64,000 nt of DNA from assembly GCA_001972305.1 (NCBI GenBank), contig BDDD01001971.1, positions 209,686 to 273,685 of the forward strand, read 5' to 3'. The stretch's first letter is position 1; each line of letters begins with the position of its first letter. A model generated the notes under the pieces. That model searched no databases. It saw only the letters and a program-made list of their open reading frames with translations, and was not told the DNA's origin. The stretch comes from Cephalotus follicularis (taxonomy: Eukaryota > Streptophyta > Magnoliopsida > Oxalidales > Cephalotaceae). This document shows positions 23,361 through 34,939 of the stretch, piece after piece. Position numbers and translations under genes: made by a program.

Positions 23361-24129
23361 TTGTATGCCGGTAATAGGCTGACATGAGATGATGAGGTTC
23401 TATTTGCACTAGCATCCCCGGATTGTTTTTTATGATATTCATATATGGGCACATTTCTTGATTATGATTTTCTATCATATTCTTAATTCTTAATACTGGT
23501 TTTTCTTGTACTCGTGGAGTACTATCTTAGTTGAGATTTGCTCGGTAAACTTTATTGTTGAGTTATGAGTTCTTACTTTTGGAGTTTCCTTGATGTTATT
23601 TTCATTCTCTGGATTATTCATTTTATTCATTACGTTATATCTATACATTCTTATTCATGCCGTATCACTTTCATTCAGCGCATCCCGTTTTGGTATGGAT
23701 GCAGTAGGGAATGACTTGTCTCAACTCACTTAGTCATTTGGACTAACCCCCTCACAATTATATTTTTCAGACGAGGCAGCAGAGGAGGATCCACCTGACC
23801 AGTGGCACTTGAATTTACTAAAGATAGACCATGGGAGTATAGGCACCTTTCTCTGGCAGAGTTAACCATTATCACATACATGCATGGGGACATACGAGAT
23901 TGTTACTAAGATTATGTTTGATAACTGGAATTATTATGAAAAGTTGATATAGTTGGAATAATAATTGTTCTGGATGGTTAATATGTTAACATAGAGTATT
24001 TTAAAAATTGATTGTGGTATTCCTGTGACGGATTGAAGTAAATTAACTGTTGATTCCTCCTTCGGGAGTGTGAAAATATATATATTGTGGTTGAACTGCA
24101 GATTTTTTGTAACTGTTGTCGATGTTATA

Positions 24130-24460
24130 CTAGTCAAAGCTCAAAGAGCTGAAGGAAGAGCTCAAAAGTGATAAGGTAGAGCTCGGACATAGAAGACAAA
24201 GCTCGAACTATGGAAGGCAGAGCTCCGGGTTCCAGATCAGACCTTGGAGGAAGAGGTCAGAACTCTAAACCCAGAGACAAACCTCATGCCTTGAAGGCAG
24301 ACCTCGGGAGTAGAGTCCAGAGGTAGAGATTAGAGCATAAAGCTCGAAGTTAGACCTCTGAGTTTGAAGGCAGACCTCAGAGGTAAAAGTCAGACCTCAT
24401 AGTAAAGAAGCTAAGGTAGAGCTCAAAGCTTGACGGCAGATCTCAGAGACAGAGATCAGC
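24130..24460. repeat. AGAGCTC / CAGACCTC tandem repeat, 5' LTR copy
   Basis: Purine-rich degenerate repeat of about 18-35 bp units containing GCAGAGCTC or CAGACCTCAG. It continues past solo LTR 1 at 27417-27475. The matching array is at 51205-51560. Confidence 0.7.
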
Positions 24461-25310
24461 TGTCACACCCCGTTTTCCATTTTAAGACAACATATGAAGT
24501 GGTAAAGCAATCAACATAATATAATCTAGCTCATGCAAAATTACCAATAAATAAAAACCTTCAGTAGCGGAAGCAATAACATAAATGAGCCGAATTTAAA
24601 CACGCATCACGCATCCCATACTACGTGACGCCCAACAAGTTTATAAATAACCCAACAATATTGTCGATCGCCCATAAACGGAGCGTGATGAAACAGTACG
24701 AGATAACATAAAATCCTTTACAATAATCGAAATTACATAATCATTGTTCTATAATCCAGTACATAATTAAGAGAAACTACACAGTCTTCTCTTTAAATCT
24801 CCAAGCAGGCTCCATCAAAATCCACTCCATCAATCTGTTACAGTAGGGGGTTAACCTTTGTCCTCACTCGGCTAAGTGAAATAAACTTATAAACACAGTT
24901 TAAGGTCAAAGGTAATGCGTATCATGAATGCATTATGATGCAGTATGACATGTAGTTTCACAGTAATTTTATCTCCGTATATACATATAAAAATATATAT
25001 ATGCATGCTCACAGAACAGGTATAACCTCATAAGGCTATAATAACACAAGTAGTAAAATGTTCCAAAAGGAACCAGAAGTCCAGTCGTCCTGATCGTCGC
25101 CACCTCCTGGCCCCAACGTCAAGCACTCTCACTCCATCCCCGTTTGCGAACGGTTTTGGTGCAAGTCCTCCGTAAGTTGTTAGCACGGCGGCTAACCAAC
25201 AACAGTACCAGCACAGCGGCTGAGCAGTCAACAGTCACAACATAGCACAATACAGTTCAAGCAACAAAATATAATTACTTGATCAAATATATTTGTTTAA
25301 AATATATTAT

Positions 25311-25690
25311 TCCGTTCACAAGTTGTAATAAGTTATAAAACTTAAAACAATACATTTGGTTGTATAATCGACCCTTTAAAACATTTATCAATCATGGGAA
25401 AATACTTTTCCCCAGTCAGTTCGAAAATATATAAAATCGTATGTTGACAAATATATATTTTCGCATAATACATTTGATTGCATAATCAATCCTTTAAAAC
25501 ATTCCGTTCATAAGTTGTAATAAGTTATAAAACTTAAAACAATATATTTGATTGCATAATCAATCCTTTAAAACATTTATCAGTCATGGGAAAATACTTT
25601 TCCCCAGTCAGTTCAAAAATATATAAAATCATAAGTTGATAAGTATACATTTTCGTACAAAATTGATTATAGTAATCAGGCAAGCTTTTC
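25311..25690. repeat. 192-bp tandem duplication in solo LTR 1
   Basis: The segment starting TCCGTTCACAAG at 25311 is repeated from 25503 with a few differences, including the shared CAGTCATGGGAAAATACTTTT-like core. Two units. Confidence 0.85.
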
Positions 25691-25837
25691 AAATGGTTAA
25701 CACTTTTAGAAAGCAACCATAATGTAAATCACAGTAAAAATGCAAACATATGCTCAGAATGCATCTAAGATCGTTTCTAGAGTCGTTTCGGTTCTAGCGG
25801 GTCCCATTCGAGTGAAATTCCATTAAACAGGGGGATA

Positions 25838-26345
25838 GACGTCGATGTCTATCCCAAGGCGTCGACGTCTTTTCCCTAAGGCGTCGATCCCATGTACAGT
25901 TATCCCAGGCGTCTTGAACCAAAGACGTCGATGTCTTTATAAAGGCGTCGATGTCTTTATGATACCAGGAGGTATCAGTTCGCGATTCTGGATTCTGGAG
26001 GGAAGAATCCAGCCACCAAATCCTTCATGTAAAAGAATCTCACTCTCTAAATGTGTAAGGCATGCTACTGGTTAACAGGAACATAACCAGAACATCATTT
26101 CATGCATAAAACATGTAAATCCAAGGGCAATTCACCAACAGTAAACACTACTGTTCTGTAATACCCAGAAAAGGCGTCGATGTCTCCAAAAAGACATCGA
26201 TGTCTTTCGCATGTAACACGAAGGCATAACCTTACAGTTATATAAAGCCCAGAAAAAGTGTCGATGTCTATCCTTAAACATCGATGTCTTTCACGTTTTC
26301 ACTCGAAGGCATCGACGTCTTCATGTAGACGTCGATGTCTTTGCC
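25838..26345. repeat. GTCGAC motif cluster 3
   Basis: About ten copies, mostly AGACGTCGATGTCTTT or AAGGCGTCGATGTCT, in two groups (25838-25972 and 26170-26345) within solo LTR 1. Confidence 0.8.
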
Positions 26346-27091
26346 AACCCAGAACATTTTCTCCACAGTTTTAACACAGCAGGCCATCACCAAAACCATC
26401 CATACATAAACCAGTTCAATATAATCATGTAATCACACATGCTTGCTAACTCCGTATATCACAGTAAACACCACAACCATTCCAGAATCACAATTCAACC
26501 ATTAACATGCAATTCACCATGTTATTCACTAACTTAAAACCCAAAATGCATGTATAAGAATCATCACTTTCCCCTACCTTATTGTTCCAAGTTAGGAACT
26601 GGAAAGTCCACCCCTTTGAGTTCCCAGGTTCCTGTCACAACAGCTCCAAGATCCCCTCAGCAACTGCAACCCACGATCTCCAATCTCTAGCTCCAAGTAA
26701 GCTCAACAATGGTGGCTTTCACACTCACTGGTTTTCCTCTCTTTATTTCCTTTGGTGTTTTAAACGAGAGAGAGAGGTGGGGAGGGGTTGTTCTTATTCT
26801 GGCAGGAACTCCCCCAACGTCTTCTCCTTGCATTCAAAGCACTTTTGTGCTCTCTCTCCCTTTCCCAGACTCTGCCTTTTTCCTTTTGTTTTCTTCTCTT
26901 CTTTTATTTGCAGGTTGCATGCATGGTAACACTTGTTACCTTCCTCATCTTTCTTCAGTCATGCAGGTCAAGAGGCCACCATGCATGATCAACACGTCTC
27001 CTTCCCGTGCCTCAAGGCGCCTGCATGGATCCTAAATCTTTCCCTCTGCACGTTACTCTGTCAGTTTATAACGTGACAGACATTCCTTTGA

Positions 27092-27245
27092 AAGGCATTG
27101 ACGTCTTTCTTTAGACGTCGATGTCTTTTCCCTCTTCGCAAGAAGGTGTCGATGCCCTCTCTCAATGTCGACGTGCATGCCCATGCATTCACGTGTACCT
27201 CGGATCCAATAGACGTCGACGTCTTTCCAAAGACATCGATGCGTT
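27092..27245. repeat. GTCGAC motif cluster 4
   Basis: About six copies of the AGACGTCGATGTCTTT type at the 5' side (minus strand) of solo LTR 1, separated from cluster 3 by about 750 bp. Confidence 0.8.
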
Positions 27246-28204
27246 TCTTCCAAAACTGCGCCGTTTTCAAGTTTAACTCACACAATTCTTTTCCCAAACA
27301 ATATTTAGGGTTTGTAAGCATCTTTGGGGTTGAAATCTCAAACATTTCCATTAATTCGAATTTAAGATTGCATCTTAAATCAAAATATTACAATCAGGAA
27401 AATACCGGGCGTTACATCAGCCTTGAAGTATAGAACCTTAAGCAGAGCTTGGAAAGCTAAGGCAGACCTCGACGCGTAGCGCCTGTTCTCTGCTTAACAA
27501 AAACGATGTTTGGTGTATGTAGCTAGTTGTAGAATAGAGATCAAGGAGATGAAATAAGTTAGGAAGATATAACGTTAAGTATAGTGTTTAGCATAAAAAT
27601 GTGTTATTTTTAATGATTTATTTGTTATATTTTTATGTTTGGAATAAACTACTATGGTTGTGTTCATTTGATTTTCAGGTATTATGTTTATTATTGCGGA
27701 ATAAGAGGAAATGGAGGTTAAACGCTACTTTTAAATATAAAGTGGTTTGAAGTCAAAGATCGGTTAAAGAGTGTACCCACTTAAGCGCGAGAATTCAAAA
27801 TTTAAGACTCAAAATATATTGAATATTAGACTCATTTTGTTTATAAAATTATTTGAAACACTTTTTATTCTTGAGCCGGTTCATTCTGAAGCTCCGATGA
27901 AAAGATATCACAAAAAAATCAATATTAAATCATTTGAAGCACATTGGCTACATCATGATACATCACCCATGCATGTATGAATTTTTTTCACTCTTCGGTA
28001 TAGAAAATTGCAAAGTTTGACAACATCAGCCTCCCATTTCATGATGCAACACGCCCAACCCATGCAACTAATCAGCCAGCGCGTCCACATGCAGCAATCC
28101 ATGCGCCAAGAGCCCATGCATACATCTCCAGCCCGTTCATGCTTCCTATACACCTCATGCGTGGACCTGTGCTATTTAGGATGTAGGTTTTTATGAAGGA
28201 GGAG

Positions 28205-28212
28205 TATAAATA
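28205..28212 (+). promoter_or_regulatory. TATA box of element E LTR
   Basis: TATAAATA preceded by GGAG. The same box recurs at 34321 and 41618 in the 3' LTR copy and its duplicate. Its position about 620 bp into the LTR suits the U3/R border. Confidence 0.65.
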
Positions 28213-28527
28213 GAAGAAGAAAAAAACGAGAGCCTGCGGCAGAGACAAAGAAAAAAGTCGATTTTTGCACAACAGCCACTCTTCCCCTTTGTCCAGTTTT
28301 TAGTTTTGTTTTCTTAATGTTTTTTAGTTAATTTTTCAAGGTTTTTAGTGTTAGAACAAAACCTAAATTGTATTCATTCAACTTCATAAATAAAATCCTC
28401 GAATCTTTAATTTGTTCTTCAATTCTCTTCTTTCACACACACTTTATCTGTCTGATTAAAATCCACAAACATTTTGTCGGTAAATAATAATTTTGTTAAA
28501 TGAATTGTTTTCAACGCAATCAATGGA

Positions 28528-28681
28528 GTCTATTCATACGGTTTGTCACGCTGAACACACTCCGTATAGACCTAGCATGTCTACTCATACGATTTTTCAC
28601 CGCTGCCACACTCCGTATAGACCTAGTATGACTACTCATACGATTTGTTATCACAATCGCACTCTGTATCGACGTAGCTAC
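28528..28681 (+). repeat. 51-bp tandem repeat in element E LTR
   Basis: Three imperfect units, each TCTACTCATACG... ending CCGTATAGACCTAGCATG. The 3' LTR (about 42190-42295) has only two units, so the array changed length after insertion. Confidence 0.85.
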
Positions 28682-29100
28682 CCTTGGTTACCAAGGTTTG
28701 ATGATTCAAGTAAGTGAGTTGTTCAATATAATATATTGTGAGTTTCTATACCCTAAAACCAATTTTCTCATGCATATTTTATTCAATTTATTTTTTTTTG
28801 GATAATTTTATTCAGTTTATTTCTTGATTGATTAGTTCATAATTTGCATGATTATTTTCTGTTAGTTTTTTTTTTCAATACACTAGTTATTCACGTCGAC
28901 GCCTTCAGTTCCTGTTTTAATAATTAGTTTATTTCTTGCGTGTTTATGAGTAGATTTTAATATTGGGCCTTAATTTTGCATACTATGCCTAGGTTAAATT
29001 AATTAAAATTAATTTAACTTGATTTCATAGTGTTTGACCCGTTACTGCACAACTGTACACTTGCAGTATAAATTTAAAACATTAAAAAACACGTGAACAA

Positions 29101-29124
29101 ATTTTTGGTGTCGTTGGTGGGGAA
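29101..29124 (+). promoter_or_regulatory. Primer binding site of element E
   Basis: TTTTTGGTGTCGTTGGTGGGGA directly after the LTR resembles the Athila/Tat primer site TTTGGCGCCGTTGCCGGGGA. Confidence 0.7.
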
Positions 29125-29389
29125 ATACGTTTAGATTAATTTTAATTTATTTAATTGATTCGTAGTATTTAGTTTAGATTTAATTAAAAAAATGATTTCC
29201 TTTAACGTTGTGTTTTTTGCTATAATTTATGTTAGTTAATTTAATTTAGTATTTTCTGTTTTCCTGTGTGTTTTGCGTTAGTAATTTTCCCGTTAGTGCC
29301 TCCCGTTAGTGTTCTAAGTGGGTACCTTTGTTGCGTTGCATTGCGTTGTGTTTTGTTGTGTTTTTGTTTTTATGTTAGTGTATGACTGA

Positions 29390-31202
29390 GTGGGTTTGTG
29401 GACCAAATCATCGTTCGGAAAGAATCAATCATCAACAAGCAACAATGGCCGACGCCCAATTCAAACTTTGCGCAATAGATTCTATCCTGCGAGGACAGCG
29501 CAACCATCTTGTATCCTGTTTCCTACTCCTCAAGGGAACAATTTTGAGTTGAAACCTCTGTTCATTAGCATGCTTCCGCACTTTCATGGTTTACCCAATG
29601 AGCATATATCTTCCTTCGCGAGTTCGAAGAGGTGTGTGCCCTCATGAAACTTCAGCAACTCTCAAACGATGCCATTAAGTTGCTATTCATAAATTTTTCT
29701 CTGAAAGATGGAGCTAAGAAGTGGCTCTACAGTCTCCCAAATGGTTCCATCTTTACATGGGACCATTTCACTGTTTCGTTCCTAAAGAAGTTCTTTCCGC
29801 TCCATAAAATCAATAAGCTTAGGAACAACATTCTACAGTTTCGCCAGCGACCCAATGAGTCATTTTCCTAATGCATGGAACGTTTTAAAGACCTCCTCCT
29901 AGAGTGTCCTCATCATGGTTTAAACACGTGGTATTAATGCCAAATCATCTATGAAGGGATTGACTACCAAACCAAGCAATTGGTTGAGTCGATATGTCTT
30001 GATGGGTTCACCTCGTACACCGATGAAAACAAGGCTTGGAATTTCCTTTTAGATTTAGGAGAGCGAACTAGGGAGTGGGAGTCCACTCAAGTTTCTGAGC
30101 GAGCTTTGCCAAATAAAGGGCACATTATAGAAGGAGTAGTTGCTCTAGAGGCACAGTTAGACAACCGCCTCAAGAGCTTAGAGTCGATAATTAGGGGACC
30201 CAAGCACGCGAATCACATAAATCAAAGTGCCCCTATGTGTTCTTGGTGCCAGTCACCAAATCATGTCATTGAAGAATGCCAAAGTTACATTGAAAATCAA
30301 TACTCTCCAGAGAACGTTTCCGCAATGAATCAATACAACCCGTATAGTAACACCTACAATCCGGGTTGGCGAAACCATCCAAACTTCTCATGGAGTCAAG
30401 GAAAAAACACAAGAGGACCTTCAAATTTTTCAGGTCCAACCTCAAATTTTTCGGGGCAACCTTCGAGCTTCCCTAACCAGTCTGCACCACAGCAGACCTT
30501 TCAAAGGTTTCCCCCATCTTCCAATAATGTCTGACCATCCTTTTCACCATAAAATCAATTCCAAAATCAACAGTTATCTGGATTGTCGAACCAAAGGGAA
30601 GACAAGTCTAGAATTTTCTCGTTAGAAAAGAGCATGGAGCTTCTCATGAGCACCATAATGACTAGTCAGCATAATATGGAGAAGCAAATTTCACATCTTG
30701 CATTTGCTCTACATGAAAGAGAGAAAGGAAAAATGCCCTCCCAACCTGACCCGAATCCTATGACGGCCATAAACCTTTCCACTCACACACAACAGACATC
30801 AAATCCTCAAGTCTCTGCTTCCTCCTCATGCCCATCAAAACAAGTTTTTGCCATAAGGAATGGAAATGAATACCAACCAGCGGATCAATCAGAAAATGTG
30901 AGTGAGCAGTTGGATGAGTCTTTGCACATGAAAATTTAAAAGAACAGTTGGTTGACTCCTCTGCGCAACCAACACATTCCAATGCGTACGAAAAATCTGA
31001 GGAAGAAGAAGAGGACGGGAAGAAGGAACAACCAGCGATGCTACCCGAGCGTCCCCCAGCTCCTTTCCAAAAACTATTACAAATTAAGAAAGCCCCAGCA
31101 ATGGAAAAGATCATTGAAACATTTAAGCAAGTCCAAATAAATATTTCATTGCTCGATGCTATTGCTCAGGTGCTCTTTTACGTAAAAGTCCTAAAAGACT
31201 AA
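29390..31202 (+). pseudogene. Element E gag (Athila-like)
   Basis: Structural protein block of Athila type. The capsid-like region shows LKPLFISMLPHFHGLPNEH, LFINFSLKDGAKKWLYSLP and FLKKFFPLHKINKLRNNI. Further on come the helix with LDNRLKSLESII, a Cys-rich SWCQSPNHVIEECQ motif, a Pro/Asn/Ser-rich spacer and a coiled-coil-like stretch (about 30600-30720). The end has an acidic patch and PFQKLLQIKKAP. This order is typical of Athila gag. Several breaks are present. Confidence 0.82.
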
Positions 31203-31325
31203 TGCACGAAAAAGAGGATCCTGCAAACTCCAAAAAAGGCTTTCTTGACAGCCAATATCACTGCAATTATTTCACAACCAAAGATACCATAATACAAAGA
31301 TCCTGGCTGCTCGACAATCTATTGT

Positions 31326-31715
31326 GTGATTGGGAATACAAAAATTGAACATGCTTTGCTCAATTTAGGAGCAGGTGTGAATTTGTTGCCTTGTTCTGCT
31401 TTTGAGCAACTTGGTTTAGGAGAGTTGCGTCCTACCACGATGACTCTACAATTAGCTGATAGATCAGTGAGAGTACTAAGAGGAAAAATTGAGGATGTTT
31501 TGATAAAGGTTGGTGAGTTTTTCTTTCCTGTCAACTTTGTCGTATTAGATACCCAGCCTGTTGCAAATATAAAAGATCAAATCCCAGTTATCCTTGGTCT
31601 ACCATTCTTGGCCATGAGTAATGCTTTGATAAATTACCGAAATGGTCTCATGAAGTTAAGTTTTCGAAAGTCGTCAATGGATTTCAACATCTTTAGCTTG
31701 GGAAAGCATCCAACT
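31326..31715 (+). pseudogene. Element E aspartic protease
   Basis: Retropepsin-like domain of Athila type. Landmarks are ALLNLGAGVNLLPCSAF, TMTLQLADRSVRVLRG, VVLDTQPVANIK and VILGLPFLAMSNALI. It is open from 31326 and continues without interruption into the repeat tail. Confidence 0.85.
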
Positions 31716-31739
31716 GATTTCGATGAAGACTATGTGATA

Positions 31740-32240
31740 CGTTCGATTCCTGGAACTTTTGATACGTATTTTGATGCCAACTTTGATCACGACTTCGTTG
31801 AGTGTATGAGAGAATTCGAGAAAATGGAAGCTGCCCAAAAGGAAATGTTAACGTGGCTAGAAAATGAGGAAGTGTTAACGTGGCTGGAAAATAAACTCAA
31901 TGAGCCAACTTTGAATAGTGAATGGGATCATCTATCCCATTACACTCACAAAATTGCCACGCCTGACCAAGCGTACTTTGACAAAGATTTTGATAGAGAC
32001 TTCATGGAATGTTTGAAGGAATTCGAGGAATTAAAGGTTACACAAAAGAAAATTCTGAGTTGGTTGGACGATGGGATCATTGATTCCGCTTTGGATAGTC
32101 AATGGGATGATCAGTCCCATTTTACGCACAAGCTTAGCACGCTGTCTCACCCTCACACCACTCTTGAAAATAAATTTTTTCCTACTAAAGACCAAATAGG
32201 ATGGAGGGTGTGCATTATATATGACCAAATGTTTGACTGA
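31740..32240 (+). pseudogene. Element E acidic repeat tail after the protease
   Basis: The reading frame of the protease continues into an acidic tail. It holds two copies of a segment of about 60 residues: a first copy from about 31765 with DANFDHDFVECMREFE, a second from about 31975 with DKDFDRDFMECLKEFEEL. Each is followed by a WL-x-WDxxSH(Y/F)THK motif. In Athila elements the RT should begin in this area. Instead the frame ends at 32240 and no RT is found. I do not recognise this repeat as a named domain. Confidence 0.65.
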
Positions 32241-33730
32241 CTGGTTGGCCATGACTATTCTTGTTCTCTTAAGGGTTTTTATTGGTGGAATTCCATTGGG
32301 ACGGTTCTTCTACTGTTGAAAATGTTTCTCATTGTTATGGTTCTATTGATGGTTTTTATTCATGGAAATCTCGTTGGGATGATGCTTATATTATTAAAAC
32401 TATGCTTTCACCTCGTATGTTTGAATTTGTTAAGACAAGTATTGGAGACGCGCGCAAGATGTACGGTCAGTGAGCAATCATTTTTTTTGAGTTTTCAGCT
32501 GCATTGATGAAGGAGGCCATGGACTTTCATGAGTCTCGTTATTTTGAGCTTCCATGATTTTATTCGGTAAACCCTACCCCTATTGTTTTTATTTTATTGC
32601 ATTATTTCTCATATATTTTTTATCATTCATTGTTATTTTTATAGTTGATTTTCATTGCATTAAGGACAATGCAAATTTTATGTATAGACGGGTTTAGACC
32701 AAAAAGTTCACTTTATTTTTGAAAGTAGGAATAATTGTTGATATGATTAGAAATAATAAGAAAACTCCATAGGAAAAATAATAAAAAATTTGTTTTCAAG
32801 GAAAAGAAAAAGAATGCATATCAAGGTAGGAGTTGGTGCGTGAAAAATAATGAAAAGAATGAATAAAAAGACTAATCTTGTATGTTTTTCAAACTTTCAT
32901 AAATCTTAGTAAGGAGGATGACAATGAATTGACGTTCTAGCATATATAAAAAATAAAAAAAATAAAAAAAAATAAATATTTTACCTCTTTGAATTCAGTC
33001 TTGGTCTATAATATATTTGATTCAAGTAATTAAACATTTGGGGTATTTTTACACTTAGTTCCTTAAAGCCAACTGGTTTGAGAGTAACTGGTCGAAAGCT
33101 CGCTACATGGATCCTATAGAAAGCTTAAGAGATCAAGACATTGCACGAATTTAAGTTGGTAAAATCTGAAGCTACTTAGTAATTTGGGTGTCTGGTGTTT
33201 GCTCCATCCATGTCATTCAAGCCAAAAGTAGTGGAGGAATGAGATCAATAAAAGAAAAGAAAAAGAAAGAAAAGATGTGCGAGTGCTAAATTTCTTTGTC
33301 CGACTCCGAATTAGAATTTTATGTTAACTAAGAATGCATATCTTGATTGGTATATATATTGTGAAATAGCATAAAAATGTAGTGAATGCTCCTTAATTGA
33401 CATGTGTTTTGATTCTAGAACTTGGAACAAAATAATAAAATTCAAGTATGAGAGTTGTATATGAATTTTCAAGTAGAGATACATTTAGCCTATTATCAAA
33501 GTTTTGATGAACTGAATTTTGTGTGTTTATTCGCTGGAAAACACTCACAAGACAAAACTCTTCCACTAGGGCCACCTAAGATTTAACGGCTTGTTACATA
33601 TGCTAAATGCAATCGTGATTCCTATGAAAGTGAATTAGGTTTTTGTTTTTGTTTATGTTTTATGTTTATGTTTTTTGCTTTTGTGTTTTTGTTTTAACTT
33701 TCCATTTGGTTTGCTTGAGGACAAGCAAAG
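32241..33730 (+). other. Element E non-coding 3' region
   Basis: AT-rich, with A-rich runs near 32940-32980 and no coding potential. From 32997 onward it is duplicated exactly at 40294. It ends with GCTTGAGGACAAGCAAAG just before the polypurine tract, a string also common in the same place in Athila relatives. Confidence 0.65.
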
Positions 33731-33744
33731 TTTAAGTATGAGGG
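33731..33744 (+). promoter_or_regulatory. Polypurine tract of element E
   Basis: TTTAAGTATGAGGG, immediately before the 3' LTR; it recurs at 41028-41041 in the duplicate. Similar TTTAAGTTTGGGGG tracts are usual in Athila elements. Confidence 0.7.
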
Positions 33745-34374
33745 TATTTATTTAACATAAAAATGTGTTATTTTTAATTATTTATTTGTTATATTTTTAT
33801 GTTTGGAATAAACTACCGTAGTTGTGTTTATTTGATTTTCAGGTATTATGTTTATTATTGCGGAATAAGAAAAAATGGAGGTTAAACGCTACTTTTCAAG
33901 TTAAAGTGGTTTGAAGTCAAATATCGGTTAAAGAGTGCACCCACTTAAGCGAGAGAAGTCAAAATTTAAGGCTCAAAAGATATTGAATATTGAACTCATT
34001 TTGTTCATAAAATTATTTGGAACACTTTTTGTTCTTGGACCGGTTCATTCTGAAGCTCCGATGAAAAGATATCACAAAAAAATCAATATTGAATCTAAAC
34101 CAGCCTATACTTCAGTATAGAAAATTGCAAAGTTTGACAACATCAGCCTCCCATATCATGATGCAACACGCCCAGCCGATGCAATTAATCAGCCAGCGCG
34201 TCCACATGCAGCAATCCATGCGCCAGGAGCCCATGCATACATCTCCAGCCCATTCATGCTTCCTATACACCTCATGCATGGACCTGTGCTATTTAGGATG
34301 TAGGTTTTATGAAGGCGGAGTATAAATAGAAGAAGAAAAAAAAATAGAGCGTGCAGTTGAGAGAAAGAAAAAAG
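33745..34374 (+). mobile_element. Element E 3' LTR, first part
   Basis: Starts TATTTATTTAACATAAAAATG next to the polypurine tract and aligns to the start of the 5' LTR at 27585. It ends at the copia insertion, with AAAAG at 34370-34374. Confidence 0.85.
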
Positions 34375-34600
34375 TGTTAAAAACTTAAGAGGTTAACTCA
34401 CAAAAGAAGATTGCACTATAAAGAGATTCAGAGAGAAATTGAGAGAGAAAGTAAGAGAGAATAAGAGTTTTTCTTATTATGAATTCCTTCATTTATTCTT
34501 AAAATTACATTCCTATTTATAGGAGTTTAGGAGGTTGTTGGAATAGTGTTTGGTTGTTAGAATAGTAATTCACTATTCCTTTGTTGACTTCTTTACAATA
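34375..34600 (-). mobile_element. Copia F LTR, left (3') copy
   Basis: 226 bp; preceded by AAAAG. It differs from the right copy by a few substitutions and an indel of about 19 bp, all in the half beyond 34486. A minus-strand TATAAATAG box lies at about 34513-34523. Confidence 0.85.
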
Positions 34601-34939
34601 CTCCCCCTTGAATTTCTATTACATATTACTATGACTGCCTCGTTCAAACCTTGCTAGGAAAAACCCATTTGGATAAAAACCTTTGCGAAGGAAAAAGAGT
34701 ACAGTCTCCCCCTGAAACAAAACTTCACAAGTTCTTGAACTGTATTAATGAAGATCTTTAATCTGACGCATCTCAATATCATGTCTGAGCTTCTTGAATG
34801 TAGTACTTGGTAATGCCTTCATAAATAAATCCGCTAAATTGTCACTTGATCGGATTTGTTGTACATCAATATCACCCTTTTTCTGAAGCTCATGGGTGTA
34901 GAAGAATTTTGGAGAAATATGTTTCGTTCGATCACCCTT

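Larger units (their letters stand above)
24461..27416 (-). mobile_element. Solo LTR 1 inside the 5' LTR of element D
   Basis: A 2956-bp LTR without internal region. The plus view begins TGTCACACCCCG and ends CCGGGCGTTACA, with a perfect 5-bp target duplication TCAGC (24456-24460 and 27417-27421). The same position in D's other LTR (about 51510-51530) is uninterrupted, which proves the insertion. The minus orientation is inferred from the TGTAACGCCC start on that strand. It contains two GTCGAC motif clusters and a 192-bp tandem duplication. A solo LTR is what remains after recombination between the two LTRs of a full element. Confidence 0.9.
21028..27584 (+). mobile_element. Element D 5' LTR, main part (contains solo LTR 1)
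   Basis: LTR sequence that pairs with 46318-51666 of the 3' LTR apart from the nested insertions. It is rich in short tandem repeats (see the three arrays). Its last 49 bases (42708-42756, including the duplicated TATAG) were carried away by the insertion of element E. Confidence 0.88.
27585..29099 (+). mobile_element. 5' LTR of element E
   Basis: A 1515-bp LTR beginning TGTTTAGCATAAAA and ending ACACGTGAACA. A TATAAATA box is at 28205. A triplicated 51-bp repeat (28528-28681) and a single GTCGACGCC motif (about 28895) lie downstream in the presumed leader. Confidence 0.88.
32997..34486. repeat. 1.49-kb direct repeat, left copy
   Basis: Identical by eye to 40294-41783 (offset 7297). It covers the end of element E's internal region, its polypurine tract, the first part of its 3' LTR and the first 112 bp of the copia LTR. 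Confidence 0.9.

Noticed and set aside
26582-27035. Overlapping plus-strand open frames with apparent signal-like hydrophobic starts
   Set aside because: They lie wholly inside solo LTR 1, in the pyrimidine-rich leader; no homology features.
28493-28717. 74-codon open frame rich in His/Thr/Tyr
   Set aside because: Produced by the 51-bp tandem repeat in element E's LTR; the 3' LTR counterpart has a different unit number and no matching frame.
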